Positions 8,892-18,033 of a DNA stretch of 64,000 bases are shown one piece after another. Origin of the DNA: Streptomyces sp. 6-11-2 (GTDB lineage: Bacteria; Actinomycetota; Actinomycetes; Streptomycetales; Streptomycetaceae); NCBI RefSeq assembly GCF_006540305.1, contig NZ_BJOR01000001.1, forward strand, positions 6,448,001 through 6,512,000, in the 5' to 3' direction. Both the position numbers and the translations under genes were made by a program. Under the pieces are notes generated by a model, which made no database searches, had not been told where the DNA came from, and saw only the letters and a list, made by a program, of their open reading frames with translations. Position 1 is the stretch's first letter, and the number at the start of each line of letters is the position of its first letter.

Positions 8892-9763
8892 GGCGTGCCG
8901 TCGGGTGCGCTGAGAGCGGTCTCGAGGTACCGGGAGGTGGCCGCGTAGGCGCGCTCGATGCGCTCGGCAGTCCGGCCGAAGCTGCGGTACCGCAGCTGCC
9001 GCAGAGTGGCTGTGCCCTCCTCGGGGCCCGAGCCCGAAGGCAGCACGCGGACCGTAACGCCGGGCGGCAGGTCCGCCATGTCGCGGGCGAACCGGTGTCT
9101 GCGAGCGATCTCGAACGCCACCAGTGCCACCTGCCAGGGAGCCCGCGGCGGGGAGAGGGCTCGCTCGACACGGCCGACCTGCAGGACGTAGACCTCGGTC
9201 GCGCCGAGGGCCACTGCGCGGCCGACGGGGATGCTGTTGACCAAGCCGCCGTCGACGAAGTGCTCGCCGTTGAGCCGGACGGGCGGCAGCAGCCCGGGCA
9301 CTGCGCACGAGGCGAGTACCGCGTCCACCAGCGGCCCGGCGGCGAACCAGTGCTCGGCGGCCCGTTCGATGTTCGCCGCGACGCACTGGAACGGCAGGGC
9401 CAAACCCTCGATATCAGTCACCGGAAGGTGGGAGGAGAGCAATTCTCGCAGCGGCGTGGGGTGGTACAGGTGAGTGCCACTGCGCACGGCGGTGCTCAGC
9501 CGCCCGAGCAGCGACCCGGAGAATACGCCGGCGCGCCCAAGGCCGGTCCACAGGTCAGCGAGCTGGGTTACCGACGCCCGCGACGGGTCGGCCGCGACGG
9601 CGGCGCCGTTGATCGCGCCAACCGAGGTGCCGACGACGAGGTCCGGGTGCACGGCGGCGGCGAAGAGCGCCTTGAGCATGCCAACCTCGTAGGCGCCGAG
9701 TGCACCGCCGCCGCCCAGCACGAAGGCACGGGTCGGCGGGCGGGTGGGCCGGCTGTCCTCCAT
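8888..9763 (-). CDS. Patatin-like phospholipase
   Basis: The patatin catalytic dyad is clear: GGGGALGAYEVGML forms the oxyanion hole, VVGTSVGAINGAA contains the GxSxG nucleophile Ser, and HFVDGGLVNSIP contains the DG(G/A) Asp. It is expected to hydrolyse acyl esters of membrane lipids. The ATG at 9763 (MEDSRPTRPPTRAFVLGG) is chosen because it places the oxyanion loop near the N-terminus as in relatives; a GTG at 9814 would add 17 residues with no better ribosome-binding site. It is coupled to the downstream acyltransferase. Confidence 0.87.
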   Translation of the reverse strand: MEDSRPTRPPTRAFVLGGGGALGAYEVGMLKALFAAAVHPDLVVGTSVGAINGAAVAADPSRASVTQLADLWTGLGRAGVFSGSLLGRLSTAVRSGTHLYHPTPLRELLSSHLPVTDIEGLALPFQCVAANIERAAEHWFAAGPLVDAVLASCAVPGLLPPVRLNGEHFVDGGLVNSIPVGRAVALGATEVYVLQVGRVERALSPPRAPWQVALVAFEIARRHRFARDMADLPPGVTVRVLPSGSGPEEGTATLRQLRYRSFGRTAERIERAYAATSRYLETALSAPDGTP

Positions 9764-10088
9764 GGCCGAAGGGTGCCCCGACACGGCGCCGCCAACCAGC
9801 AAGGGACCCGTCACCGACCACGGCCTGCTGGTCCTGCGCGCCGACTCCGCGTCCTACGCGAGCGCCGATGGCTACCGGGCCGCGGCGGTCCCACAAGTCG
9901 GGACCCACCGCCGCGGCCCGCTCCTCCTGAGCAGCTCGCCCGATTGCGGGCGGAGCGAGGGCGGGACGGTTCCTGCAGTCCGCCCGATCGCCCAGCCCCT
10001 CCCGATTACGTGGACCACCGGACTGTGCGGCTTTCAGGCATGGTCCGGCAGCGGGACACAGGCGGAAATGGGGAGCTGCAGGCCAAGA
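9764..10088. other. Intergenic stretch between two reverse-strand genes
   Basis: No convincing gene. It presumably contains the promoter of the patatin-acyltransferase pair and the downstream end of the anti-sigma-type ATPase gene. I found no strong hairpin or repeat. Confidence 0.4.
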
Positions 10089-10571
10089 TCACAGCTGGAG
10101 CGATGCATTGTGGGAGGCAAGGGCTTCGGGGCACCGGAAGTGGACGAAGATGATCTTGCCTCCGTGTTTAACCGGAGCAACGGTCACTCCGCCTCCGTAC
10201 AGCTTGGCGAGGTCGACAACCGTGCGTAGCCCCTCGCCTGCGTCCGCGCGCGTTGTGGGTGGAATGTGTGGGTCACGGTCCGCGACACCGACCACCAGGT
10301 AATCGGCACCTACCGTAATAACGACTTGTGCGCTGGGAGAGCGATCACCTGTGTGCCTCACCACGTTCGTGACCAACTCGCTGACGACCAGCAGCACCGC
10401 GTCGACCAGAGCGGAACCTGGCGCCACTTCCCACTCCGCGAGCGCCGCCTGCGTGGAGACGCGTGCCTGATGAACCGATGCCGGCTCCGTCGGCACGCTG
10501 AAGACGCGGCGGCACGGGCCCAGAGGTAGTACCTGCGTCTCGGCCGTCGTCGCTCGGCTGGACCACCTCAT
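10089..10571 (-). CDS. RsbW-type ATP-binding protein (HATPase_c)
   Basis: A 160-residue GHKL ATPase of the kind abundant in Streptomyces. The N box is in VVSELVTNVVRHTGD, the G1-like DRDPHIPP follows, and GEGLRTVVDLAKLYGG is the G2 box. Such proteins act as anti-sigma factors/serine kinases or as small signalling ATPases beside regulators. The ATG at 10571 has GGGAGG four bases upstream; an in-frame ATG at 10583 lies before that site and is less likely. No partner anti-anti-sigma or sigma gene is adjacent. Confidence 0.82.
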   Translation of the reverse strand: MRWSSRATTAETQVLPLGPCRRVFSVPTEPASVHQARVSTQAALAEWEVAPGSALVDAVLLVVSELVTNVVRHTGDRSPSAQVVITVGADYLVVGVADRDPHIPPTTRADAGEGLRTVVDLAKLYGGGVTVAPVKHGGKIIFVHFRCPEALASHNASLQL

Positions 10572-10583
10572 GACGCCTCCCAT

Positions 10584-11330
10584 GACCGGAGTGCCTGTCG
10601 GACCGCCTGAACCGCGTAAAGAGACCCGGCGGCCAGGGGGATTCAGGCCAATGCCTCCTATTCACGGTGGCCTACCAGCGGCCATGACTATAAAAGCGGG
10701 CATTATTCGCATACCCGCTATACGTGCGGCCGTACTCAGCTTGGACGCCTAACGACAGTGGCGAGTGCACGCCCGCCCGCCTTGCCGCTACACCCCGATG
10801 TAGGCGACCACGGCGATGGTCCTACAGGGCGGTGACGCAGTTGCCGCCGGGCTGCTCCTTGAGCGCCCCAGCGATGTCGTCGCCGCTGATCGGGCGACTG
10901 GTGTGCCACTTCCCGGCCGCAGCCCGGGCGCTGGCGACCTGCCGGGCAGGCAAGGACATTGCCGAACGGCTCAACGACCAGCAGACCGCCGAGCTGCCCG
11001 GACCCGGTCCGGCCTCCCGGCGAGCGGCTCCAGCGGCAATATTCGACACCGGCGACCTCCTGGCCCGTTGTGCGACTCCTACGCCGGTGCACCGCCTCGA
11101 GCGACAATTCCGGCAGCGACACCACCGGGCCGCCCGCGCACAGCACCGCGTCTGTTAGGCCCATCGGGGTGATCCTGCCGACGCGCCCGACCGGTTCGCG
11201 GAGTGCGTACGACTGGCGCACGATTGATCCCGGACGGGACAGCAACGCCTCACTGTGGTGTCCGAATCTCACCGGGCTGGACCGCCGACGATCGAACCCC
11301 GCGACCGGGGCGAACGAAGGAATCCAGAGC
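10584..11330. other. Mostly non-coding region upstream of the ferredoxin reductase
   Basis: No recognised gene. A reverse-strand frame ending at 10822 reads RQVASARAAAGKWHTSRPIS and ends GALKEQPGGNCVTAL. It looks more protein-like than its surroundings and may be the tail of a lost gene, but I cannot name it. GAAGGA at 11314-11319 is the probable ribosome-binding site of the next gene. Confidence 0.35.
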
Positions 11331-12449
11331 ATGGCGTTGCCCGTTCTCTCCACCTTGCGCGATCAAGCGGGGCGGCTTGCGCTCCAGGCCGCGGGCCGGC
11401 TGACCACTCCGCTCCTGCCCGATGACTATCTGGCGCTGCTCGACCCCCTCCTGTCGGCCAGGTGGCCGGCCGGGCGGGTGCAGGCCATGCTGCAGGAGAC
11501 CCCGGAGGCCACGACCCTGGTGATCCGGCCGGGGCGCGGCTGGTCCGGACACCGGCCGGGGCAGTACGTGCCGGTCGGGGCCGAGATGGACGGGGTGCTC
11601 ACTTGGCGTACGTACACGATCTCCTCCGCCCCCGGGCGGCGGCCCGGAGAGCCGTTCGCCATCACCGTGAAGGCGCTTCCGGGCGGCCGGGTCTCGACGC
11701 ACCTGGCACGCCGCGTGCGCCCTGGCACCGTGCTGCGGCTCGGCCCGGTCCAAGGGGAGTTCGTCCTGCCGGCCGGGGCGCTGCCCGGGAAGGTGCTGAT
11801 GCTTACTGCCGGCATCGGCGTCACGCCGGTGATGAGCATGCTGCGCGCCCTTGCCCGGTCCGGGGGTCACGCCACGGCGGACGTGGATGTGGTGATGGTG
11901 CACAGTGCGCCGGACGCCGAACGCACCGTCTTCGGGGCGGAGCTGCGCGCACTGCACGCCGCGCTCCCGTGGTTCCGGTTGTACGAGCACCGCACCCGCC
12001 CTGCCGGGCACCTCACGGTGGGCCGACTGTCCGCACTGTGCCCCGACTGGCGCGAGCGGGACACCTGGATGTGCGGCCCCGAGGCGATGCTCGACTCCTT
12101 CCAGCAGCATTGGCAGCGCGAAGGCAGCGGGCACCGGCTCCGCCTCGAACGCTTCCGCCCTTTGGCACTGCTTCCCCCGGCCCGCGCGGGCGCGCCCGGC
12201 CGAGTGCGCTTCCTCCGCAGCGACGTCGAGACGGACGCGGGTCCGGACACCCCGCTGCTCGACATCGGCGAGGCCGCCGGAGTCCTCATGCCGAGCGGCT
12301 GCCGTATGGGCATCTGCTTCAGCTGCGTGAGCCCCCTCGTGGCGGGGCGGATCCGTGACCTGCGTACCGGCGAGGTCTCCGGCGAGCCCGGCGACCTCGT
12401 CCAGACCTGCGTGTCGGCCGCCGCGGGCGCCGTTGCCCTCGACCTGTGA
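11331..12449 (+). CDS. Ferredoxin reductase with C-terminal 2Fe-2S domain (electron donor to desaturase)
   Basis: A 372-residue flavodoxin-reductase-like protein. The FAD-binding barrel shows RPGQYVPVGAEMDGVLTWRTYTISS (R-x-Y-S/T-I-S). The NAD(P)-binding lobe has MLTAGIGVTPVMSML and the family CGPEAML. A C-terminal plant-type ferredoxin has CRMGICFSC, with another Cys in VQTCVSA, giving the C-x4-C-x2-C...C cluster ligands. It should pass electrons from NADPH through FAD to 2Fe-2S and on to the desaturase encoded 64 bases downstream. The same pairing is known for mycobacterial DesA3 and its oxidoreductase. The start is ATG at 11331, after GAAGGA. Confidence 0.92.
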   Translation: MALPVLSTLRDQAGRLALQAAGRLTTPLLPDDYLALLDPLLSARWPAGRVQAMLQETPEATTLVIRPGRGWSGHRPGQYVPVGAEMDGVLTWRTYTISSAPGRRPGEPFAITVKALPGGRVSTHLARRVRPGTVLRLGPVQGEFVLPAGALPGKVLMLTAGIGVTPVMSMLRALARSGGHATADVDVVMVHSAPDAERTVFGAELRALHAALPWFRLYEHRTRPAGHLTVGRLSALCPDWRERDTWMCGPEAMLDSFQQHWQREGSGHRLRLERFRPLALLPPARAGAPGRVRFLRSDVETDAGPDTPLLDIGEAAGVLMPSGCRMGICFSCVSPLVAGRIRDLRTGEVSGEPGDLVQTCVSAAAGAVALDL

Positions 12450-12513
12450 GACCCGCGAGATCTGCGCGGCCCGTTCACACAGCCACCGTACCGAGAGAGT
12501 GAGAGGCGATCCC

Positions 12514-13587
12514 ATGACCCTGCACGCCGTCCGATCCATCGCCCCGGAGGCCCTCGTCGACGTGGAATCCTTCGGCCGCGAGCTGGACGCCCTCCGCCGC
12601 GAGGTCCTCGCCGAACGCGGGGCCGAGGACGTCCGCTACATCCGCACCCTCATCGCCGTGCAGCGCGGCCTGGAGGCCGGCGGACGGGCCGCGCTCGCCG
12701 TCTCCCTGCTGCCGCCGGCCTGGCTGGCCGGCACGGCGATGCTGACCGTCGCCAAGGTGCTGGAGAACATGGAGCTGGGCCACAACATCCTGCACGGCCA
12801 GTGGGACTGGATGCGCGACCCGGCCATCCACTCCACCACCTGGGAATGGGACTTTCCCACCCCGTCCGCGGCGTGGAAGCACACCCACAACGACCTCCAC
12901 CACACCTGGACCAACGTCGTCGGCCGCGACCGCGACCTCGGCTACACCATCCTCCGAATGAGCGCGGACCAGCCCTGGCACCCCGCCCACCTGGCCCAGC
13001 CCCTCTACGCTGCCGCGATCGCCCCGGTCTTCGAGTGGACCATCGCGCTGTACGACCTGGAACACGACGCCGTCCTCGACGGCCGCAAACCGCTGCGCGT
13101 CTTCCTCGGCGACCTGACGGACATGCTCCGCAAGGCCGCCCGGCAGGCCGGCAAGGACTACCTGCTGTTCCCGCTGCTGGCCGGCCCCTCGGCACTGCCC
13201 TGTCTGCTCGGCAACCTCACCGCCAACACGGCCCGCAGCATCTGGGCGCACACCGTCATCTTCTGCGGCCACTTCCCCGACGGCGCGGAGTCCTTCACCG
13301 CGGACGAGATCGAGGGCGAGACCCGCGGCGAGTGGTACCTGCGCCAGGCCCTCGGCTCCGCCAACATCGAGGGCAGCCCGGTCTTTCACATCCTCACCGG
13401 CAACCTCAGCCACCAGATCGAGCACCACCTCTTCCCCGACCTGCCCAGCAACCGCTACGCCAGGATCGCCCCACGGGTGCGCGCACTGTGCGAGAAGCAC
13501 GGCGTCCCCTACACGACGGGGCGGCTGGTACGGCAGTACGCCTCCGTCTGGGCGCGCATCTGGCGCCTGGCACTGCCGGGCTCATAG
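12514..13587 (+). CDS. Membrane acyl-lipid fatty acid desaturase
   Basis: A 357-residue integral-membrane di-iron desaturase. The three histidine boxes are present: GHNILHGQWDW, KHTHNDLHHTW and NLSHQIEHHLFP. Hydrophobic segments lie at about residues 65-85 and 220-245. The architecture matches DesA3-like stearoyl desaturases. It introduces a double bond in membrane acyl chains with electrons from the adjacent ferredoxin reductase. GAGAGG seven bases before the ATG supports the start. With the upstream acyltransferase/patatin pair, the local theme is membrane-lipid adjustment (inference). Confidence 0.93.
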   Translation: MTLHAVRSIAPEALVDVESFGRELDALRREVLAERGAEDVRYIRTLIAVQRGLEAGGRAALAVSLLPPAWLAGTAMLTVAKVLENMELGHNILHGQWDWMRDPAIHSTTWEWDFPTPSAAWKHTHNDLHHTWTNVVGRDRDLGYTILRMSADQPWHPAHLAQPLYAAAIAPVFEWTIALYDLEHDAVLDGRKPLRVFLGDLTDMLRKAARQAGKDYLLFPLLAGPSALPCLLGNLTANTARSIWAHTVIFCGHFPDGAESFTADEIEGETRGEWYLRQALGSANIEGSPVFHILTGNLSHQIEHHLFPDLPSNRYARIAPRVRALCEKHGVPYTTGRLVRQYASVWARIWRLALPGS

Positions 13588-13599
13588 ATCACGACACCA

Positions 13600-13997
13600 G
13601 GGCAGCCGGTCACCTGGGCAGGGGTTGTCGGCGGGCTGGAGACGTCCGCGCAGCTCGCCACCTCCGGCGGGAGCGCCCTGGCCGCAATCCACACCGCCCG
13701 CTCCGAAGTCCGGCAACGTGTCTGGGAAACGGCCGGTGATCGAGCTCCGGATGCCGGTGGGCAGGTGAACGTGGACCTGGACGGAGTACTGGTCGTCGCC
13801 CACTCGGACAAGCAGGACGCGGCCCCGACCTGGAAGAAGGCCTACGGGCACCACCCGCTGATGGGATTCGTCGACCATGGCTCGGGAGGAACCGGCGAAC
13901 CCGTCGCTGCACTCCTCCGCCCCGGGAATGCAGGCTCGAACACGGCCGCCGACCATATCGCCGCCGCCCGGCTGGCCCTCGCTCAACTGCGCGGAGG
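13600..13997 (+). pseudogene. IS1380-family transposase, internal fragment
   Basis: One forward frame reads GGLETSAQLATSGGSALAAI, then the strongly conserved VNVDLDGVLVVAHSDKQDAA with the first catalytic Asp, WKKAYGHHPLMGF, and ends near AARLALAQLRG. This is the central part of an IS1380-type DDE transposase. Both ends are missing, and at about 13998 the homology switches abruptly to a radical-SAM gene on the other strand. A C-terminal IS1380 scrap lies at 30311-30453. Confidence 0.8.
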
Positions 13998-14633
13998 TGT
14001 AGAAGACGCGCTGGAGTCTTCGGTGATGACGAGTGGCCGGTGGAGGTTGCCGCTGAATCGGCCCCGCGGCGTACACGGCGGACGGTCGAGGACGGCCTCG
14101 GCGCGACCGAGTACGGCGGGCGTGACCGCCGCGATCACGCCAACCTTCCGCCCACGACTCCCCAGCAGTCGCAGGGCATCGGTGACGCGCGGGTAGACGG
14201 GCTTGCCGTCGTAGCCGACCCGCCAGGCGTTGCCCCTGGCGTCGCCGTCCAGGGAGATGCCGATCTGCAGGCGCGGGTACAGCGAGTCGAAGAGGTTCAG
14301 CCACTGCTCGTCCAACAGCACGCCGTTGGTCTGGAGCGAGACGCGGACGACCGTTGGGCTGTGAGGCCAGTTCACGGAGGACGTCGGCGATGTGGTCGCG
14401 GCCAGCGGTCAGCGGTTCCCCGCCGTGCAGTTCGACCGCGAGGGGGCGCCCCCGGAAGAGCCCTCGACAGCGTCTGCCGCGGCCTGCGGTACCGGGCAGG
14501 AGCATCCGGCCTGTTCGGTGGGCCGTTCGCCACGCAACTTCAGGATCACCGATACGGCGCTGCCGGTGTCCTCGGTGTCGAGTCCGCGGTACAGCTGGGC
14601 GATCGGGTCGTGCTGTTCGGTGGTGCGGCGCAT
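13998..14633 (-). pseudogene. Radical SAM/SPASM (FxsB-like) peptide maturase, decayed
   Basis: Read from the reverse strand, a good AGGAGG precedes ATG at 14633 and MRRTTEQHDPIAQLYRG, then SAVSVILKLRGER, where radical-SAM maturases normally continue into the CxxxCxxC iron-sulfur site. That segment is absent. Further on, in different frames, come VELHGGEPLTAGRDHIADVL and VSLQTNGVLLDEQWLNLFDS, LQIGISLDGDARGN and VTDALRLLGSRGRKVGVIAAV, as in FxsB-type enzymes that modify ribosomal peptides. At least one internal deletion and a frameshift are needed, and the 3' end is cut by IS1380 sequence, so the gene is dead. Confidence 0.72.
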
Positions 14634-14639
14634 CGGCTG

Positions 14640-15089
14640 CCTCCTGGGTGGCCGAGACCGGAAAGGATCAGTCGTACAGGCGTCCCAACAGGGCGAGTTG
14701 GTGCGAGACCCGACCGCCCTGGGCGATGGCCACGAAAAGAGCCTTCCAGCTCCGTGCGGACTCTGGGCGGACAGGTTGTCCATAGGAATCGTTGGTGAAC
14801 TCGGCTTACTTTCAGTCGAGTTGTGGTATCGGCGCGGGATTTTCGGTTGTCGGTTCGTCGTCCGGGCGAGGTGGCGTCCGTAGGCGTGGTCTACTGGGTC
14901 ACGGGTGTACGGAGGCGACGTATCGAGCGGCTGTTGCCGGTCCGCCGTTCGGCGGTTGCGTCCAGGGAAGTGGTGTACGGGTTCGACCTGATCCGGGGGT
15001 TTGTTCCGGCGTCGGGATGAGGCCCGCATAGACGAACGGCCACCGGCTGATCTTTCAAGACGACCAAGTCTTTGAAGGAGATCAGCACG
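14640..15089. other. Upstream flank and left part of an IS256-like segment
   Basis: Holds the left copy of a 20-bp repeat (14767-14786) and, on the reverse strand, a short tail ending VAIAQGGRVSHQLALLGRLY just before the radical-SAM remnant; this could be the end of a small peptide gene from the same lost cluster. AAGGAG at 15076-15081 is the ribosome-binding site of the transposase. The forward ORF 14823-15020 is not recognised. Confidence 0.4.
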
Positions 15090-16440
15090 ATGACCGCACC
15101 TGACAGTCTGCCCCTGCACGCCCTCGCGGAGGACAACCTCGCCTCGGCGAGTCCCGATCTGCTGCGCGCGATGGTCAAGACGTTCGCCGACGCGCTCATG
15201 TCCGCGGAGGCTGACGCTCTGTGCAACGCCGAATACGGGCAGGTCAGCGCGGAGAGAGTGAACCACCGCAACGGCTACCGCCCACGTGAGTGGGACACCA
15301 GGGCGGGAACCGTAGAACTGGCCATCCCCAAGCTCAGGTCCGGCAGCTACTTCCCGCACTGGCTCCTCGAACGGCGCCGCCGGGCCGAGCAGGCCCTGAT
15401 CTCGGTGGTCGCCACCGCCTACCTGCTCGGTGTTTCCACCCGGCGGGTCGAGAAGCTCGCCGAGTCCCTCGGCGTCACCCAGCTGTCGAAGTCCCAGGTC
15501 TCCGCGATGGCCCGGCACCTGGACGAGCAGGTCACCGCGTTCCGCAACCGGCCCCTGGACGCCGGACCGTATGCGTTCGTCTGGGTCGACGCCCTCACGC
15601 AGAAGGTCCGCGAGGGCGGCCGCATCATCAACGTCCACGCGCTCATCGCGGTCGGGGTCAACGCCGACGGCCACCGCGAGATCCTCGGCCTGGACGTCGC
15701 CACCGCCGAGGACGGCGCCGGATGGCTCGCCTTCCTGCGCTCACTGATCGCTCGCGGCCTGTCCGGCGTCCAACTCGTCGTCTCCGATGCCCACGCCGGC
15801 CTGGTCGACGCGATCGGCGCCGTCTTGCCCGGCGCATCCTGGCAGCGCTGCCGCACCCACTACGCCCGCAATCTGCTGAGCCAGGTCCCAAAATCGGCCC
15901 AGCCCTGGGTGGCCACCCTGCTGCGGACTGTCTTCGAACAGCCCGACACCGACGCGGTGAAGGCCCAGATGTCACACGTCCTGGACGCACTGGAGGCCAA
16001 GTTCCCCAAAGCCGCCGCCCACCTCGATGCCGCCCAGCATGACCTGCTGGCCTTCACCGCCTTCCCCCGCGAGAGCTGGCGGCAGATCTGGTCAAACAAT
16101 CCGCAGGAACGGCTGAACAAGGAGATCCGGCGTCGCACCGACGTGGTCGGTATCTTCCCCGACCGCACGGCCGTGATCCGGCTCGTCGGTGCCGTGCTGG
16201 CCGAGCAGAACGACGAGTGGACCGAAGCCCGCCGCTACATGGGACTCGACCTGCTCGCCAAGGCCCGCCTCCACCCGATCGAGTCGGAAACCGACTACAC
16301 CGCCCTGCCCACCGAACTCACCGCATAGCCTCAAAACGAGATCACCGAGTGGCCGTCGATACACCACTACAGCGGACGTGACCCGTTCGGCCCCTGGAGG
16401 TCGTCGCGGGTTAAGGCGGCGCGGACAGTTTGTCCATAGG
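14767..16440 (+). mobile_element. IS256-type segment bracketed by 20-bp direct repeats
   Basis: The transposase gene at 15090-16328 lies between GCGGACAGGTTGTCCATAGG (14767-14786) and GCGGACAGTTTGTCCATAGG (16421-16440), which match at 19 of 20 positions in the same orientation and each contain a GGACA-N3-TGTCC palindrome. Terminal inverted repeats could not be fixed by eye, so the true element may be shorter than the repeat-to-repeat interval. Confidence 0.55.
15090..16328 (+). CDS. IS256-family (mutator-type) transposase
   Basis: A 412-residue transposase with the full mutator-type pattern: YAFVWVDALTQKVREGGRI with the first catalytic Asp, LVVSDAHAGLVDAI with the second, and the WSNNPQERLNKEIRRRT region with the catalytic Glu. 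It is clearly divergent from the copy at 2064-3314. The ATG at 15090 is preferred over the in-frame one at 15072 because AAGGAG lies about eight bases before 15090. It appears intact. Confidence 0.93.
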   Translation: MTAPDSLPLHALAEDNLASASPDLLRAMVKTFADALMSAEADALCNAEYGQVSAERVNHRNGYRPREWDTRAGTVELAIPKLRSGSYFPHWLLERRRRAEQALISVVATAYLLGVSTRRVEKLAESLGVTQLSKSQVSAMARHLDEQVTAFRNRPLDAGPYAFVWVDALTQKVREGGRIINVHALIAVGVNADGHREILGLDVATAEDGAGWLAFLRSLIARGLSGVQLVVSDAHAGLVDAIGAVLPGASWQRCRTHYARNLLSQVPKSAQPWVATLLRTVFEQPDTDAVKAQMSHVLDALEAKFPKAAAHLDAAQHDLLAFTAFPRESWRQIWSNNPQERLNKEIRRRTDVVGIFPDRTAVIRLVGAVLAEQNDEWTEARRYMGLDLLAKARLHPIESETDYTALPTELTA

Positions 16441-16687
16441 TACTTCTCTGCGAGCTCTTGACGGCAGAGCTGCAACGACTCCCGAATGTTGTCCTGTTTG
16501 TTGGGTAATACCCTCATTCGATCTGGATCCAAAGGCTTTGCTTGAGGTCTCGGATGTGGCGCCAGCAGGCCTCGCCCGCTGGTCGCGGTGCTTCTGGCTC
16601 TGTTAACACTTGGCGACCATGGTCACGGTCCAGGGCCCTTTCCGTACCCTGATCCGAGTGCTCCATCGCGAAGGGACAGATCCACCG
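16441..16687. promoter_or_regulatory. Upstream region of the XRE-type regulator
   Basis: Non-coding. It contains an A/T-rich stretch near 16490-16530, unusual for this DNA and a likely promoter area, and AAGGGA at 16672-16677 as the probable ribosome-binding site for ATG at 16688. Confidence 0.4.
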
Positions 16688-17925
16688 ATGAGTGAAAACC
16701 TGACGCTGGGAGACCGTCTCCGTACGGCACGCAGGACACGGAAGCTGTCTGCCGCCCAGCTGGCACAGAAGGTCGCAGTCTCCCCGAGCTACGTGCAGAA
16801 GCTGGAGTCCGGCGCGCGGAAGGCCTCACCGTCGCTGGTGCTGGCGCTCGCCAAGGCGCTGCGCTTCGGTCCCGAGGTCCTGACCGGGCAGCCGTACTAC
16901 GGTGAGCCGGAAGCCGAGGACGGCGTTCACGCTGTCATTCCCGAGCTGCGCCGCCTCCTGCTCTGCTACGACACCCCCGACGACCTGGAGATCGCCCCGC
17001 GCGCGCTTCCTGTGCTCGCCTCGGAGGTCGACCAAGTGGCGGCCCTGCGTCGTGACGCACGCTACGCCCCGATGGGCCCCCTCCTGCCGCCGATCATCAC
17101 CGAGCTGACGCACGTGCCCTCGACGGCAGCAACGGTGACAGGAACAGGGCGTTCTGGCATCTCGCGCGCGCCTACCGCGCCGTGAACTCGCTCGCTCACA
17201 AGATGGGCCACCACGACCTATCGAACACGGCGTTGGAGCGTGTCCGGTGGGCGGCCAACCGCTCTGGCGACCCCCTGATGCAGTTCACGGCTGGCTATCT
17301 GGTCGCCGGGGCGATGCTCCGCCAGGGTGCCTACTCGCCAGCACGCCGCAGGCTCGTCGCGCTGCGCACCGAGCTCGAGCGGCTGCAGCCGGAACGCTCC
17401 TTCACGGAGGACGCGCTCGCGGTCGACGGCGCTCTGCTGCTGAAGCTCGCAGTCCTGGAAGCCCGCGAGAACAACTCCGATCGTGCCGAGGCGTACCTGA
17501 GGGAGGCGGAGCAGGTGGCGCTCATGGGGGGCAACCGCGACTCCCTGGCGTACGAGATGTCGTTCGGCCCGACGAACATCCGCATCCACGAGGTGCACGC
17601 GATGATCGACATGGGCGACACCGAGCAGGCTCTCGCCCGCCTGGCCGAGTGGTCTCCAGTCTCCGGCGGCGAGTGGGCGCCGCCCACGACGACCGTCGGT
17701 GAGCGGTCGAGCCACCACTTCATCGACGTGGCGTCCGCGAAGCTCGCTGTGGGCGACAGGGCCGGCTCCTTCGCCGATCTCAAGCGGGCGCGGAAGGTCG
17801 CACCGAACCATACGCGGTTCCACCCGTCCGTTCGCGAGACCACCGCATCGCTGCTCAGGATGGACACCCACCTCTCCAATGAGCTTTCCACGTTCGGTAG
17901 TTGGACGGGGATTAGCGCAACGTGA
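16688..17925 (+). pseudogene. XRE-family regulator split by a one-base frameshift
   Basis: The first part (MSENLTLGDRLRTARRTRKL) is a Cro/C1-type helix-turn-helix; LSAAQLAQKVAVSPSYVQKLESG is the DNA-binding motif. The frame stops after about 165 codons, while the adjacent frame from about 17120 continues FWHLARAYRAVNSLAHKMGH into a TPR-like ligand-binding domain up to 17925. Restoring one base in CACGTGCCCTCGAC (about 17111-17124) joins the two into a 413-codon protein, the usual size of streptomycete XRE-TPR regulators. It is either a recent pseudogene or a sequencing error. Confidence 0.85.
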
Positions 17926-17997
17926 TGTGGTGTCAAGGGCTTTGGCAGGTGAAGCCCACGGACAATCTGTCCGCGCAGAGCGCTTGCTGAGTGGAAT

Positions 17998-18027
17998 GGT
18001 CTCCTCACACGCAGTGGTGAGGAGGCC
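17998..18027 (+). promoter_or_regulatory. 5'-leader hairpin covering the ribosome-binding site
   Basis: GGTCTCCTCAC (17998-18008) pairs with GTGAGGAGGCC (18017-18027), 11 bp with one G-U wobble and an 8-base loop. The 3' arm contains the GAGGAGG ribosome-binding site of the gene starting at 18034, and TTTT follows the stem. It could mask the start or act as a short terminator/attenuator. Both roles are inferred from sequence only. Confidence 0.6.
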
Positions 18028-18033
18028 TTTTCC

